NCBI RefSeq assembly: GCF_900177345.1
Contig: NZ_FWZT01000007.1
Location: 62,001 to 126,000, forward strand
Length of the DNA stretch: 64,000 nt
DNA from: Pseudobacteriovorax antillogorgiicola
GTDB lineage: Bacteria; Bdellovibrionota_B; Oligoflexia; Oligoflexales; Oligoflexaceae
Direction: 5' to 3'
The position numbers were made by a program, and so were the translations under genes. This document shows, in pieces, positions 35,366 through 43,750 of this stretch; the first letter of the stretch is position 1, and the number at the start of each line of letters is the position of its first letter. The notes beneath the pieces are model-generated. The model saw only the letters and a list, made by a program, of their open reading frames with translations. It was not told where the DNA came from and did not search any database.

Positions 35366-36172
35366 TTGAGTCAGACACAAGCAGAGCAAAATATTGTCGA
35401 ACAGGGTATCTCATCATTTGGCCAAAAAATTCTCTCAGGCCTTGCATCTATTGGCGAAGTTACTATTTTTATTAAAGAATCTGTGGTGCAAGTGGTTCGC
35501 CCGCCGTTTCGATTTCGCCTTGTGCTCCAACAGATGGAGTTCATAGGTAATCAATCTCTCACAATTGTTCTGATATGCGGGTTTTTCATCGGCGCTGCGG
35601 TGAGTCTTCAGGTGGGAACGATCTTTGTCATTTTTGGTGCAGAAGGCATGTTAGGTGCAGCCAACGGCAAAGCTCTGTCGCGGGAGTTAAGCCCCTTGAT
35701 CACTGGCTTCTTGCTAGCGGGTCGTGCGGGGGCGTCCATGACAGCAGAAATCGCATCAATGAAGGTCAATGAGCAGATCGACGCCATGGAGTCGATGGCT
35801 GTGGACCCAATCAATTATCTTGTGGCACCTCGGCTGATAGCGAGTGTCATCATGTTGCCCCTGCTGGTTTCCATCTTCAACCTCGTAGGGCAGATGGCAT
35901 CAGTGGTGATTGGGATTTTTGTTTTCAATATCGATCAAGGGGCCTTTTTCGAAAAGATGGTGAATATCGTCAGCCCTAGTGATATTTGGAGTGGGCTTCA
36001 AAAGGCTATTATTTTCGGTGGCATTATCGCATTGTTCGCTTGCCGCTTTGGTTTAACGGCTAAGGGTGGAGCTAAAGGTGTGGGGCAGGCAACAACGAAT
36101 TCAGTTGTTACAATCTTACTTGTCCTTCTGCTTGTAGACTTCATCACAACCTATATACAGATAGTGCTTTAG
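35366..36172 (+). CDS. mlaE: MlaE-type ABC transporter permease
   Basis: Inner-membrane permease of a phospholipid transport system (MlaFEDB-like). About 268 residues with five or so helices. MlaE family motifs: VLICGFFIGAAVSLQVGTIF, ELSPLITGFLLAGRAGASMTAEI and MKVNEQIDAMESMAVDPINYLVAPR. TTG 35366 is the best start because AAAGGAG ends 5 nt upstream; a GTG at 35351 lies before that SD. It is followed 3 nt later by the ATPase gene. Clear assignment. Confidence 0.93.
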   Translation: MSQTQAEQNIVEQGISSFGQKILSGLASIGEVTIFIKESVVQVVRPPFRFRLVLQQMEFIGNQSLTIVLICGFFIGAAVSLQVGTIFVIFGAEGMLGAANGKALSRELSPLITGFLLAGRAGASMTAEIASMKVNEQIDAMESMAVDPINYLVAPRLIASVIMLPLLVSIFNLVGQMASVVIGIFVFNIDQGAFFEKMVNIVSPSDIWSGLQKAIIFGGIIALFACRFGLTAKGGAKGVGQATTNSVVTILLVLLLVDFITTYIQIVL

Positions 36173-36175
36173 AGT

Positions 36176-36925
36176 ATGATTAGGTTTGAACACGTAACAA
36201 AGCAATTTGGTTCCTTTAAAGTTCTTGATGATCTTGATGTCGAGATTCCTAAAGGCAAGATCACTGTCATCATTGGCAAGTCCGGTGAAGGAAAGTCGGT
36301 GACGATCAAGCACATCATGGGTCTTCTAAAGCCCACCAAAGGCCGGGTTTTTGTGGATGGCGAGGATATTACTGACTTTGAGATCGAGGACCTGAAGAGG
36401 ATTCGTCGCAAGATTGGAATGTTATTTCAGCACGCAGCGTTGTTCGATAGTCTTTCTGTCTTTGAAAACGTGGCATTTCCAGTTTTAGAGCATGAAAACG
36501 TTCCATTTGATGAACTCAAAGATCGGGTCGGAGAGGTCTTGGACATGGTCGGCCTCCCTGGAATCGAAAAAAAATTTCCTGGTGAACTGTCTACCGGAGA
36601 AAAAAAGAGGGTTGGCCTCGCCAGGGCATTAATTCACAAGCCTAAAATCATTCTTTATGACGAGCCGACGACGGGAATGGACCCCTTGGTTTCAGAGATG
36701 ATTGACGAGCTGATTGTCGCTGTGAATCAAAATAACCCAGAACTGACATCGGTGGTGATTTCTCACGACTTGAAAGCTGCCTTGGATATTTCAGAAAATG
36801 TTGTCATGCTTTATAAAGGTAAGGTTCAGTTGGCTGCTAGCCCCGAAGAATTTCGCAATACAAGTGATCCTGTGATCCGTCAGTTCTTTTCGGGCAAGGT
36901 CGATGGTCCCATGGAGTTTATGTGA
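36176..36925 (+). CDS. mlaF: MlaF-type ABC transporter ATP-binding protein
   Basis: 249-residue ATPase that powers lipid transfer through MlaE. Walker A GKSGEGKSVTIKHI, Q-loop MLFQHAALFDSL, signature ELSTGEKKRVGLARAL, Walker B IILYDEPTTGMDPL and H-loop VVISHDL. The E-G-K variant of Walker A and STGE signature are usual in this family. The start is 3 nt after the mlaE stop. A 124-nt gap separates it from mlaD. Confidence 0.93.
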   Translation: MIRFEHVTKQFGSFKVLDDLDVEIPKGKITVIIGKSGEGKSVTIKHIMGLLKPTKGRVFVDGEDITDFEIEDLKRIRRKIGMLFQHAALFDSLSVFENVAFPVLEHENVPFDELKDRVGEVLDMVGLPGIEKKFPGELSTGEKKRVGLARALIHKPKIILYDEPTTGMDPLVSEMIDELIVAVNQNNPELTSVVISHDLKAALDISENVVMLYKGKVQLAASPEEFRNTSDPVIRQFFSGKVDGPMEFM

Positions 36926-37049
36926 CAATAGGCCATTATTTATCAAAATCTAAAACCCAAACTTCCTTCCAAACCATTATCAACGTTAAGCTTTTTGAGC
37001 GTTGGGTCGATGAAAGAGTCACGGAAGGGACAAAGGAGCCGCCACTGTA

Positions 37050-38489
37050 ATGGGTGATCGTTCGTTAGAATATAAAGTTGGATTTTTCTCACTGCTCGGT
37101 ATTGCTGCGACGGTACTTGCGGTATTTGTCTTGCGGCCAGATATGTTCAGCCGGCAAGACATGAACACGTACTATACCATACTTAAGGATGCTACCGGCA
37201 TTCTGGAAAAAACCCATGTAAAAACAAACGGAGTGACCATCGGTAAAGTTGCTTATATTCGCTTGGATGAGAACGCGACCCGGGTGGGAATGGAAATCAA
37301 TGAAGACGTCTTTATTCCTGAAGGCTCGAAAGTCATAGTTCGGACGGTTGGTTTTTTGGGTGACAAATTCATCGAAATTAAGAGACCGAGCAATGTCACC
37401 AACCCTGTTCCTGACCAAAGCTTTATCCCTCAGGCTACCGATGCATCGGACCTGGGTGAGGTGATCGCCTTGATTGGCTCCATTGCCAAGGATATTAAGA
37501 AGGTCACCTCAAATCTGGCAGCAGTCCTAGGAGATCGAGAAGGGGAAGAAAGCATTGCTCGAATTGTTGAAAACATTGAGCGATTTACCGAAGATGCCCG
37601 CGGAATATTAGAAGATAATCGAGATGATGTCCGAGACTTAGTGGCCAACATTCGGGAGTTTTCGGAGTCTGCAAACGATGTTCTGGATCAAAAAAACAGA
37701 GATCGGATCGAGCGTATTCTGGCTAACTTTGATGACTCGATGGTTGAGGTGCGGGGTGCTACCAAGAACATCAACCTCATCGCTCAAAAGGTGGAGAAGG
37801 GTGAAGGCACCCTGGGGCGATTGATCAACGATGACGATACTTTGACCGAGGTTGAGGGGGCGATCAAGGATATCCGCAAGGTTCTTGCACCTGTAACGAA
37901 GCTCGAAGTTGCCGTTGATACCAATACCTATATTCGTCGTGATAACACGGCGCAGACATACTTCAACTTGAAGTTTAGAACCCGGCCTGATGCATACTAC
38001 CTTATTGGTTTTACAGACTTTTCTGAAAGAACACGGGACACTACCGTAGAAACTCTCGATGGCGACTCAACGGACGGGGTTGTTCGTAGCAAGGAGACTA
38101 TTGTCGAAGACAGTGAGCTTCGTTTTAATCTACAAATCGCCAAGCGGTGGGGCAATTTAGGAGCTCGCCTTGGTCTTTTTGATTCAACTGGAGGTGTGGC
38201 AGGGGATCTGTACTTCTTCCGCGATCGCCTGCGGGTTTCCTTGGAAGTATATGATTTCGCAGATAAAGATAGTGAAGTTAGGGAGCTTGCCCATGTCAAA
38301 GCCTACGCTAACATCCTATTTTTCGACCATATTTATGCCATGATGGGTATCGACGATCCCACTCGCATAGATCCTGAAACAGGGAGCGTCAACAAGGAGC
38401 TAAACTACTTCTTTGGTGCTGGCTTGACCTTCAATGACCAGGATTTGAAGTCACTGTTCGGAATGGCTGCCATTGCAACAGGGGGCTAA
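37050..38489 (+). CDS. mlaD: MlaD/MCE-domain protein with C-terminal beta-rich extension
   Basis: 479 residues, far longer than E. coli MlaD (183). An N-terminal membrane helix (about 9-29) is followed by one MCE domain (about 40-120: GILEKTHVKTNGVTIGKVAYI, GFLGDKFIEIK). Then comes a helical region (about 145-290) of amphipathic repeats with Asp/Glu/Arg, and a C-terminal part (about 300-479) rich in alternating aromatic strands (YFNLKFRTRPDAYYLIGF, NYFFGAGLTF) reminiscent of a small beta-barrel. It should bind lipid between the membranes. AAGGAG lies upstream of the ATG. The tail's role is unknown. Confidence 0.85.
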   Translation: MGDRSLEYKVGFFSLLGIAATVLAVFVLRPDMFSRQDMNTYYTILKDATGILEKTHVKTNGVTIGKVAYIRLDENATRVGMEINEDVFIPEGSKVIVRTVGFLGDKFIEIKRPSNVTNPVPDQSFIPQATDASDLGEVIALIGSIAKDIKKVTSNLAAVLGDREGEESIARIVENIERFTEDARGILEDNRDDVRDLVANIREFSESANDVLDQKNRDRIERILANFDDSMVEVRGATKNINLIAQKVEKGEGTLGRLINDDDTLTEVEGAIKDIRKVLAPVTKLEVAVDTNTYIRRDNTAQTYFNLKFRTRPDAYYLIGFTDFSERTRDTTVETLDGDSTDGVVRSKETIVEDSELRFNLQIAKRWGNLGARLGLFDSTGGVAGDLYFFRDRLRVSLEVYDFADKDSEVRELAHVKAYANILFFDHIYAMMGIDDPTRIDPETGSVNKELNYFFGAGLTFNDQDLKSLFGMAAIATGG

Positions 38490-38518
38490 GCAGGGGTAAT
38501 TACGAGGCTTAAAAAGAT

Positions 38519-38550
38519 TATTTGACATAGTTGTAAAAATATGTCAAATA
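38519..38550 (+). promoter_or_regulatory. Perfect inverted repeat upstream of the 38584 gene
   Basis: TATTTGACATA and TATGTCAAATA (11 bp each) are separated by 10 nt, 34 bp before the start codon. TTGACA inside the left arm is a consensus -35. A repressor bound here would block the promoter. The two arms could also form a mRNA hairpin. Confidence 0.55.
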
Positions 38551-38583
38551 GGCATAAGGAAAACTGATTTGCTGGAGATCCTT

Positions 38584-39384
38584 ATGTTGTCGCAGAATCT
38601 AAACAAAACCCTTCTTTTTTTATCCCTAACCCAGGCAAGTTTGAGTTTAGCTACCGAAGCTCCCCGCGCTGATGGTCAGGCGATAAATATTGCCGAAACT
38701 GATATCTGGGTTACCGCGCCCGTGGGCTGGGAGGTATTAGAAAATAAGTTTGGTAAGGCCCTTGTGATTCAAGAGCCTAAACCTGAAAAACCTGTCTATG
38801 ATAAATTTACCTATCAAAGAAACATAACTGTGGCGGTGTCTCATCAAGGAACACCTATCGATGATACGACGGTCGAGGAGCTTCGCACTAAGATCTTAGA
38901 AAGCTTCGGTCGTTACGGCAAAGATTTTACTTTAGCTGAAAATCATGAAGCCTTCGATTTCAAAGGGCAAGGTGATGGAATTCTGATCTACAGCTTTCTT
39001 AAGATCAATAAAGTTCAGCTCACACAGGCCCACGTTTTTGTATCGGGGGCAGATAAATCTCTCTTGATGACCTATACCGATTTAAGTGATCGCTTTCACG
39101 CTGACCAGGAAACATTTGCGAAGGTTTGGGCGACTCTTACAACCGCTCATATCGAAGGAGAAGCACCACAACGCTTTGAGGAGTTCTTAATCCCAGGTGT
39201 TGCAGTGTCATCCGGTTTGTTCCTTCTAATCTTGATCTCTGTTATTCGTAGTATAAGAGGGCGTTTGGCCTATCGTGACGACGAGGACTATCTTTCTGAT
39301 GAAGGAGAGTATGCAGAATATCAGGATGATACTGACGATGATGAACCCTCTGAAACCTCAGGCTTAGCTCTCACTTCCTGGTAA
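38584..39384 (+). CDS. Predicted exported single-pass membrane protein of unknown function
   Basis: About 266 residues with a signal peptide (to about TEAPRA), a mixed alpha/beta domain (about 25-205; ITVAVSHQGTPIDD, DKSLLMTYTDLSDRF) and a membrane helix near 208-225 followed by a very acidic cytoplasmic tail (DDEDYLSDEGEYAEYQDD). The outer domain weakly recalls DcrB/PsbP-like folds. ATG 38584 follows GGAG by 6 nt. An 11-bp inverted repeat just upstream suggests dedicated regulation. I do not recognise a family. Confidence 0.65.
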   Translation: MLSQNLNKTLLFLSLTQASLSLATEAPRADGQAINIAETDIWVTAPVGWEVLENKFGKALVIQEPKPEKPVYDKFTYQRNITVAVSHQGTPIDDTTVEELRTKILESFGRYGKDFTLAENHEAFDFKGQGDGILIYSFLKINKVQLTQAHVFVSGADKSLLMTYTDLSDRFHADQETFAKVWATLTTAHIEGEAPQRFEEFLIPGVAVSSGLFLLILISVIRSIRGRLAYRDDEDYLSDEGEYAEYQDDTDDDEPSETSGLALTSW

Positions 39385-39806
39385 TTCATCGAATTTCTAC
39401 CCTGGTTCGCAGCCAGGGTGTCACGCCTCTTCAAATCCTCTATCCTCCTCGTCTGTAAGCCTCTAGGATATCTATTCGTTCGTTTTTTTATTGTCTTTCT
39501 CATGATAGTCTAAGGCAAGCCTTAGTAATTCTAATATGGGGAAATAGACGCGAGCCTATTAGCCTGTGTCAAAAGTCTAGGATCAAGGCTTGACGAAGAT
39601 AAAAATCCGGAGTTTAGTCAGCTAAATGAAGGCTTTTTGTCGAGACATAACATAGTGGTTGGACTTTGCAGACTGGTTCTAAACTTTATCTTCCAAGTGT
39701 CGACAAAGATAAGAGCCCTCGCTACACAGCGTCAAAGAAGTAACACTGTGAGATCTTCATAAAATGACTGATAATAGAGTAAGTGCCTTAGACATCGGAG
39801 GAACAT
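39385..39806. other. 422-bp intergenic region before prc
   Basis: It holds, in order, a 7-bp hairpin (ACCCTGG/CCAGGGT at 39399-39419), a short palindrome CTAAGGC-aa-GCCTTAG (39510-39525), the diverged repeat copy at 39559-39681, and the prc leader with GGAGG before the ATG. No ORF or clear sigma-70 promoter is supported. Confidence 0.5.
39559..39681. repeat. Diverged second copy of the MITE-like element
   Basis: About 120 bp colinear with the element at 32586. Shared blocks include ATCAAGGCTT near the left, GGCTTTTTnTCGAGACATA in the middle and GGTTGGACTTT near the right end. The inverted ends are imperfect here. The inner hairpin is rebuilt with different bases (TTTAG...CTAAA), so the fold is kept while the sequence changes. 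Confidence 0.65.
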
Positions 39807-41900
39807 ATGACTAAACTTAAGGCTGTCCATTGGCGTACCCTTCTGCTTGCAGGGCTCTTCAGTTTTTCCCTGTTTCAGCCTGGGAAGGCCTTATCCTTAT
39901 CCTGCTCTGAAGTCAGGCAGCTGACCCTTCTTTACTTCAAGATGCACTTCTCATACAGTAACTTCGACGACGAGATTAGCTCAAGGACTCTTGAGAATTT
40001 CGTAAAAGCTTGGGATCCTTGGAAACTGTATTTCTACAAAAGCGACGTCGAGGAAATTCGCAGTAAGTATTCTAAGAAGCTGGATGATATGATCTATGGC
40101 GATCTCGACTGCAGCGCTGTAGATTTCATTATGAATCGCTACTCAAAGCGACTCAAAGAACGCCACAAGCACGTGAGCGCCCTTCTTAAGAAAAAGTACG
40201 ACTTTACAGTTGATGAGTACATGATGGTCGATCGCGATAAGCTAGATTTTGGCAGCTCGACTGAAGAAGTCAACGAACGCTGGCGCAAGCGCGTGAAGTT
40301 CCAGCTCCTAAACTTAAAAACCAGCGTCGGCGACGTTGAGAAGGCCAAGGAAAAGTTAGAGAAACGCTATGAGTTGGCTCTTAAACGCCATAATGAGCTA
40401 ACAAAAGATCGAGTGCTTGGAATCTTTCTCAATTCTTTTTCTGCTTCTCTCGACCCTCACTCCAGTTATATGCCTGCCGAAGAACTTGAGGATTTTAGAA
40501 TTCGGACCCGTCTTTCTCTTGAGGGTATCGGTGCGAGTCTTCGATCTGAAGATGGCTTTACCATAGTTGTGAGCCTAGTCAAAGGTGGTGCTGCCAAGAA
40601 AGGTGGCCTGCTGCGGGTGAACGATAAAATTATCGCGGTTGCCCAAGGGGACGGTGAGCCGGTCGACGTGATCGATATGGATCTTCAAGAAGTGGTTAAA
40701 AAAATTCGCGGCGCCCGAGGCACTATTGTGAAGCTGACGGTGATTCGGGAAACGTCGAAGAAGTCACAAAAGCTAGTGATTCCCATTGTCCGAGAGCGGA
40801 TTCAATTGGTGGAGCAACAGGCCTCTTCAGAGGTGATCGAAGTTGTTTCATCTAATGCGAACGGTCGAGCTGGCAAGAAGCTGAAGATCGGCGTGTTGAC
40901 CCTCCCATCATTTTACATCGATTTTGAAGGGCGCCAAAAAAGGTTGAGTAACTACCGTTCGTCAGCGAACGATGCGAAGCGAGAAATCCGAAAACTCCAA
41001 GAGCAAAAGATCGATGCACTTGTGGTCGACCTTCGAAATAATGGGGGAGGATCATTGGAAGAATCGATCAACATGGCTGGGATTTTCTTCGATGAAGGCC
41101 CTGTTGTGCAAATCAAGACAGGTGACGGCGAAGTTGAAACCTACTACGATCGTGATGGTCGGACCTATTACGACGGCCCACTTCTAGTCATGATCAATCG
41201 CCACTCCGCAAGCGCTTCAGAGATTTTCGCGGGAGCGATTCAAGATTATGATCGTGGCTTGATCGTCGGCGATCACCACACATTTGGAAAAGGTACCGTT
41301 CAGAACTTGAACGACTTAGCTCCTAAGCTCGGTGCTATCAAGGTGACCGTTAATCAGTTTTATCGAGCATCTGGTGCCAGTACTCAGCTTGAAGGCGTTG
41401 TGGCTGATATCAACTTGCCCAGTCTTGTCGATGAGCTTGAAATTGGTGAAAAGTTCTACGACTACGCCTTGCCCTACGAGAAAATTAAAACTGCAAAGTA
41501 TAAAGAGTTTAAGCTTGTGGATCGCTACCTACCAGAGATCAAGAAGCGTAGTGAGATGAGGGTTGAAAAAGATCCAAAGTTTAAGGAAGTGCGAGATGAG
41601 ATTGAAAAATTCACCAAGAATAAAGAAGAACGCTCCCGTGTAAGCTTAAAAGAGAAGAAGGATGATGAGGAGAAAGAGGACGAAAAATTAGCGGAAGAGG
41701 AAAATACTGATGAAGAGTACTCTTTGCAAGATGATATCTACATGCAAGAAACTTTAAAGATAGCTTCAGACTATATCAGTCTTCTCAAAGGCAAAAAGCC
41801 AGTGGGAAGTCCTTCAATTCCGGTTCTTGTGGAAAAGGCGAAGCCTGCCAAGGCATCGAAAGCTGTGTCTGAAAACTCTAAGAAAGAAGAGAAGAAGTAA
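39807..41900 (+). CDS. prc: Carboxy-terminal processing protease (Prc/Tsp family)
   Basis: Periplasmic S41 serine protease that trims or degrades proteins from the C-terminus and controls peptidoglycan enzymes. 697 residues. Signal peptide to about residue 30; N-terminal helical Prc domain; PDZ domain (about 225-320, RLSLEGIGASL...GGAAKKGGLLRVNDKI); protease with VVDLRNNGGGSLEESI, NRHSASASEIFAGA (catalytic Ser) and FGKGTVQ (catalytic Lys). The C-terminal 80 residues are a charged Lys/Glu-rich tail. Size and order match E. coli Tsp (682). ATG start behind GGAGG. Confidence 0.94.
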   Translation: MTKLKAVHWRTLLLAGLFSFSLFQPGKALSLSCSEVRQLTLLYFKMHFSYSNFDDEISSRTLENFVKAWDPWKLYFYKSDVEEIRSKYSKKLDDMIYGDLDCSAVDFIMNRYSKRLKERHKHVSALLKKKYDFTVDEYMMVDRDKLDFGSSTEEVNERWRKRVKFQLLNLKTSVGDVEKAKEKLEKRYELALKRHNELTKDRVLGIFLNSFSASLDPHSSYMPAEELEDFRIRTRLSLEGIGASLRSEDGFTIVVSLVKGGAAKKGGLLRVNDKIIAVAQGDGEPVDVIDMDLQEVVKKIRGARGTIVKLTVIRETSKKSQKLVIPIVRERIQLVEQQASSEVIEVVSSNANGRAGKKLKIGVLTLPSFYIDFEGRQKRLSNYRSSANDAKREIRKLQEQKIDALVVDLRNNGGGSLEESINMAGIFFDEGPVVQIKTGDGEVETYYDRDGRTYYDGPLLVMINRHSASASEIFAGAIQDYDRGLIVGDHHTFGKGTVQNLNDLAPKLGAIKVTVNQFYRASGASTQLEGVVADINLPSLVDELEIGEKFYDYALPYEKIKTAKYKEFKLVDRYLPEIKKRSEMRVEKDPKFKEVRDEIEKFTKNKEERSRVSLKEKKDDEEKEDEKLAEEENTDEEYSLQDDIYMQETLKIASDYISLLKGKKPVGSPSIPVLVEKAKPAKASKAVSENSKKEEKK

Positions 41901-41925
41901 GAAGTATTTTTGGGGACCGTGTTAA

Positions 41926-41972
41926 GCCAAGCTTTCCTACATTCAGCTTAGCTTGGAATACGCAAGCTTGGC
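41926..41972. terminator. Inverted repeat between convergent prc and ABC exporter genes
   Basis: GCCAAGCTT (41926-41934) and AAGCTTGGC (41964-41972) are perfect 9-bp arms, with a third related copy in the loop. The site lies just after prc and just before the 41987 stop on the other strand, so a bidirectional terminator is likely, though no T-run is present. Confidence 0.45.
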
Positions 41973-41986
41973 AACACCTCTCCCGT

Positions 41987-43750
41987 CTACCCCTCCAGGG
42001 CTTGATACAGTTGAAAGTACTGGCCCCCAGATTCCATCAGGCTTTCATGGTTACCCTTCTCCTGAATCTTACCTTGCCGTAATAGGATGATTTGATCGCA
42101 GCTTCTAATTGTCGACAATCGGTGGGCGATTACTATTACGGTGCGATCGTGAAGGATGCGATCAATTGCTGACTGAATCAACCTCTCAGATGCAGGGTCC
42201 ACTGACGAAGTCGCCTCGTCTAAAATAATCAGCTTGGGGTCTTTGGCTAGGGCTCGGGCAAAGACAATCAATTGACGTTGACCTTGTGATAGGTTTACCC
42301 CTTCTTCGCTAATCTTGTAGTCGTAGTCATTCTCCAGTTGCTCGATAATGGGGTGAAGCCCGACCAATTTAGAAGCGTTTATGGCATCCTCTCGGCTGAT
42401 GTTGGGGTGGCCTAGGGTGATGTTAAACAAGATGCTACCATCGAAAAGGACAATGTCCTGGGGCACCATAGCAATTTTTTTGCGAAGTTCATGGCCATCT
42501 AAGTCTCTTAAGTCCTGCCCGTCTAGGTGTATGCTGCCATCGAAGTCACCATATAGCTTGCTGAGTAATTTGATAATTGTTGACTTTCCAGAGCCGGTTC
42601 GTCCAACCAACGCCAAAGATTCTCCAGCTTTCAGTTCGAATGAAACAGCATCAAGTATGGGCTTGGAGCTTTCCAAATCATAGCGAAAGGAAACGTTTTT
42701 AGCTTGGATCGACCCTTCAATTTCTTTGGGTAGCTCGTCGCCTTCGACAAAGTCATTCGTGTCGATAATCTTAAAGATCCTATCCAAAGAAGTGAAAGCT
42801 CCTTGCAGCATCGCTATCTTGTTACCCAGTTGCTTTAGTGGTTCGAACAGCGTTTGAATATATTGGACAAAGGCAACCATAACCCCGACGGAAAGCCCGG
42901 AATCCTGACCATAGATCTGAGAGACTGCAAACCAAAGTATGATGCCGATAGTGATAGATGAAATGCCATCAAGAACTGCGAACAAGGATGCGTCGATCAC
43001 AACTGACTTCATTTGAGCGTTGCGATAAGCAATGACCAAACCATCGAACTTTTTCTGAGCATGTTTTTCAGCCGCAAGTAGTTTGATTGTGGTACTTCCA
43101 TAGAGGCATTCTTGGGTAAAGCCGTTGAGTGCTGCGATTTTGCTTCTCGCGGATAACATTGTTCGCTTAAGGAGTCGCGATGCTTGGGTGACTACCACAA
43201 TGACTACCGGCATAATCAACAGGGCACATAGAGCTAGCTGCCAGTTAAGGATGAATAAGCCGATCAATGCGCCGAGTAGAACCGCAGCATCTACGATGGA
43301 GTTTAAGACGCCCTGGTTCAGAGATTCACTCAGGTTATCAAAGTCACTGGTCGCCCTTGTGACAAGAGCACCAGATAGGTTTCGATCGTGAAAGCTGGCC
43401 GAAAGCCTCATGATGTGACGAACAAGGTAAGATCGCATGTTACGGATCATACGGTGAACCGCGAGAGCGGTATACATGGTTTGGCCGGCTCGGGTAAAGT
43501 ACTCGAAGACGATCAGCCCGAGTCCAAGGCCAGCCCCTAACCAGATATTACTTTCGTTTTTTGCGACGATGCCATTGTCGATCGTCCATTTTATCAGCAA
43601 GGGCATCGTCGATTGAGCAGCCGAGATCAAAGGAATCAGGCAGGCGGCAATGATAAGATAGCGTTTGTTTTCCCTTAAAAATGGCCAGAGTCGTTTAAGA
43701 CCTTTGATATCATTGATAAGCTTTTGAAAGCTATTAGTTTTAGGATTCAT
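41987..43750 (-). CDS. ABC exporter, half-transporter with consensus ATPase
   Basis: 587 residues: six membrane helices (about 25-320), then the nucleotide-binding domain with GRTGSGKSTIIKLL, signature LSQGQRQLIVFARAL, Walker B LIILDEATSSVD and H-loop IAHRLS. The catalytic Glu is present. The start overlaps the end of its partner by 11 nt, and the two form a heterodimeric exporter of the MdlAB/LmrCD/TM287-288 type. ATG preceded by GAGGAT. Substrate unknown. Confidence 0.88.
   Translation of the reverse strand: MNPKTNSFQKLINDIKGLKRLWPFLRENKRYLIIAACLIPLISAAQSTMPLLIKWTIDNGIVAKNESNIWLGAGLGLGLIVFEYFTRAGQTMYTALAVHRMIRNMRSYLVRHIMRLSASFHDRNLSGALVTRATSDFDNLSESLNQGVLNSIVDAAVLLGALIGLFILNWQLALCALLIMPVVIVVVTQASRLLKRTMLSARSKIAALNGFTQECLYGSTTIKLLAAEKHAQKKFDGLVIAYRNAQMKSVVIDASLFAVLDGISSITIGIILWFAVSQIYGQDSGLSVGVMVAFVQYIQTLFEPLKQLGNKIAMLQGAFTSLDRIFKIIDTNDFVEGDELPKEIEGSIQAKNVSFRYDLESSKPILDAVSFELKAGESLALVGRTGSGKSTIIKLLSKLYGDFDGSIHLDGQDLRDLDGHELRKKIAMVPQDIVLFDGSILFNITLGHPNISREDAINASKLVGLHPIIEQLENDYDYKISEEGVNLSQGQRQLIVFARALAKDPKLIILDEATSSVDPASERLIQSAIDRILHDRTVIVIAHRLSTIRSCDQIILLRQGKIQEKGNHESLMESGGQYFQLYQALEG

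Noticed and set aside
39510-39525. CTAAGGC-aa-GCCTTAG palindrome as an operator
   Set aside because: It is almost 300 bp from the next gene and may just be a hairpin; no promoter overlaps it.
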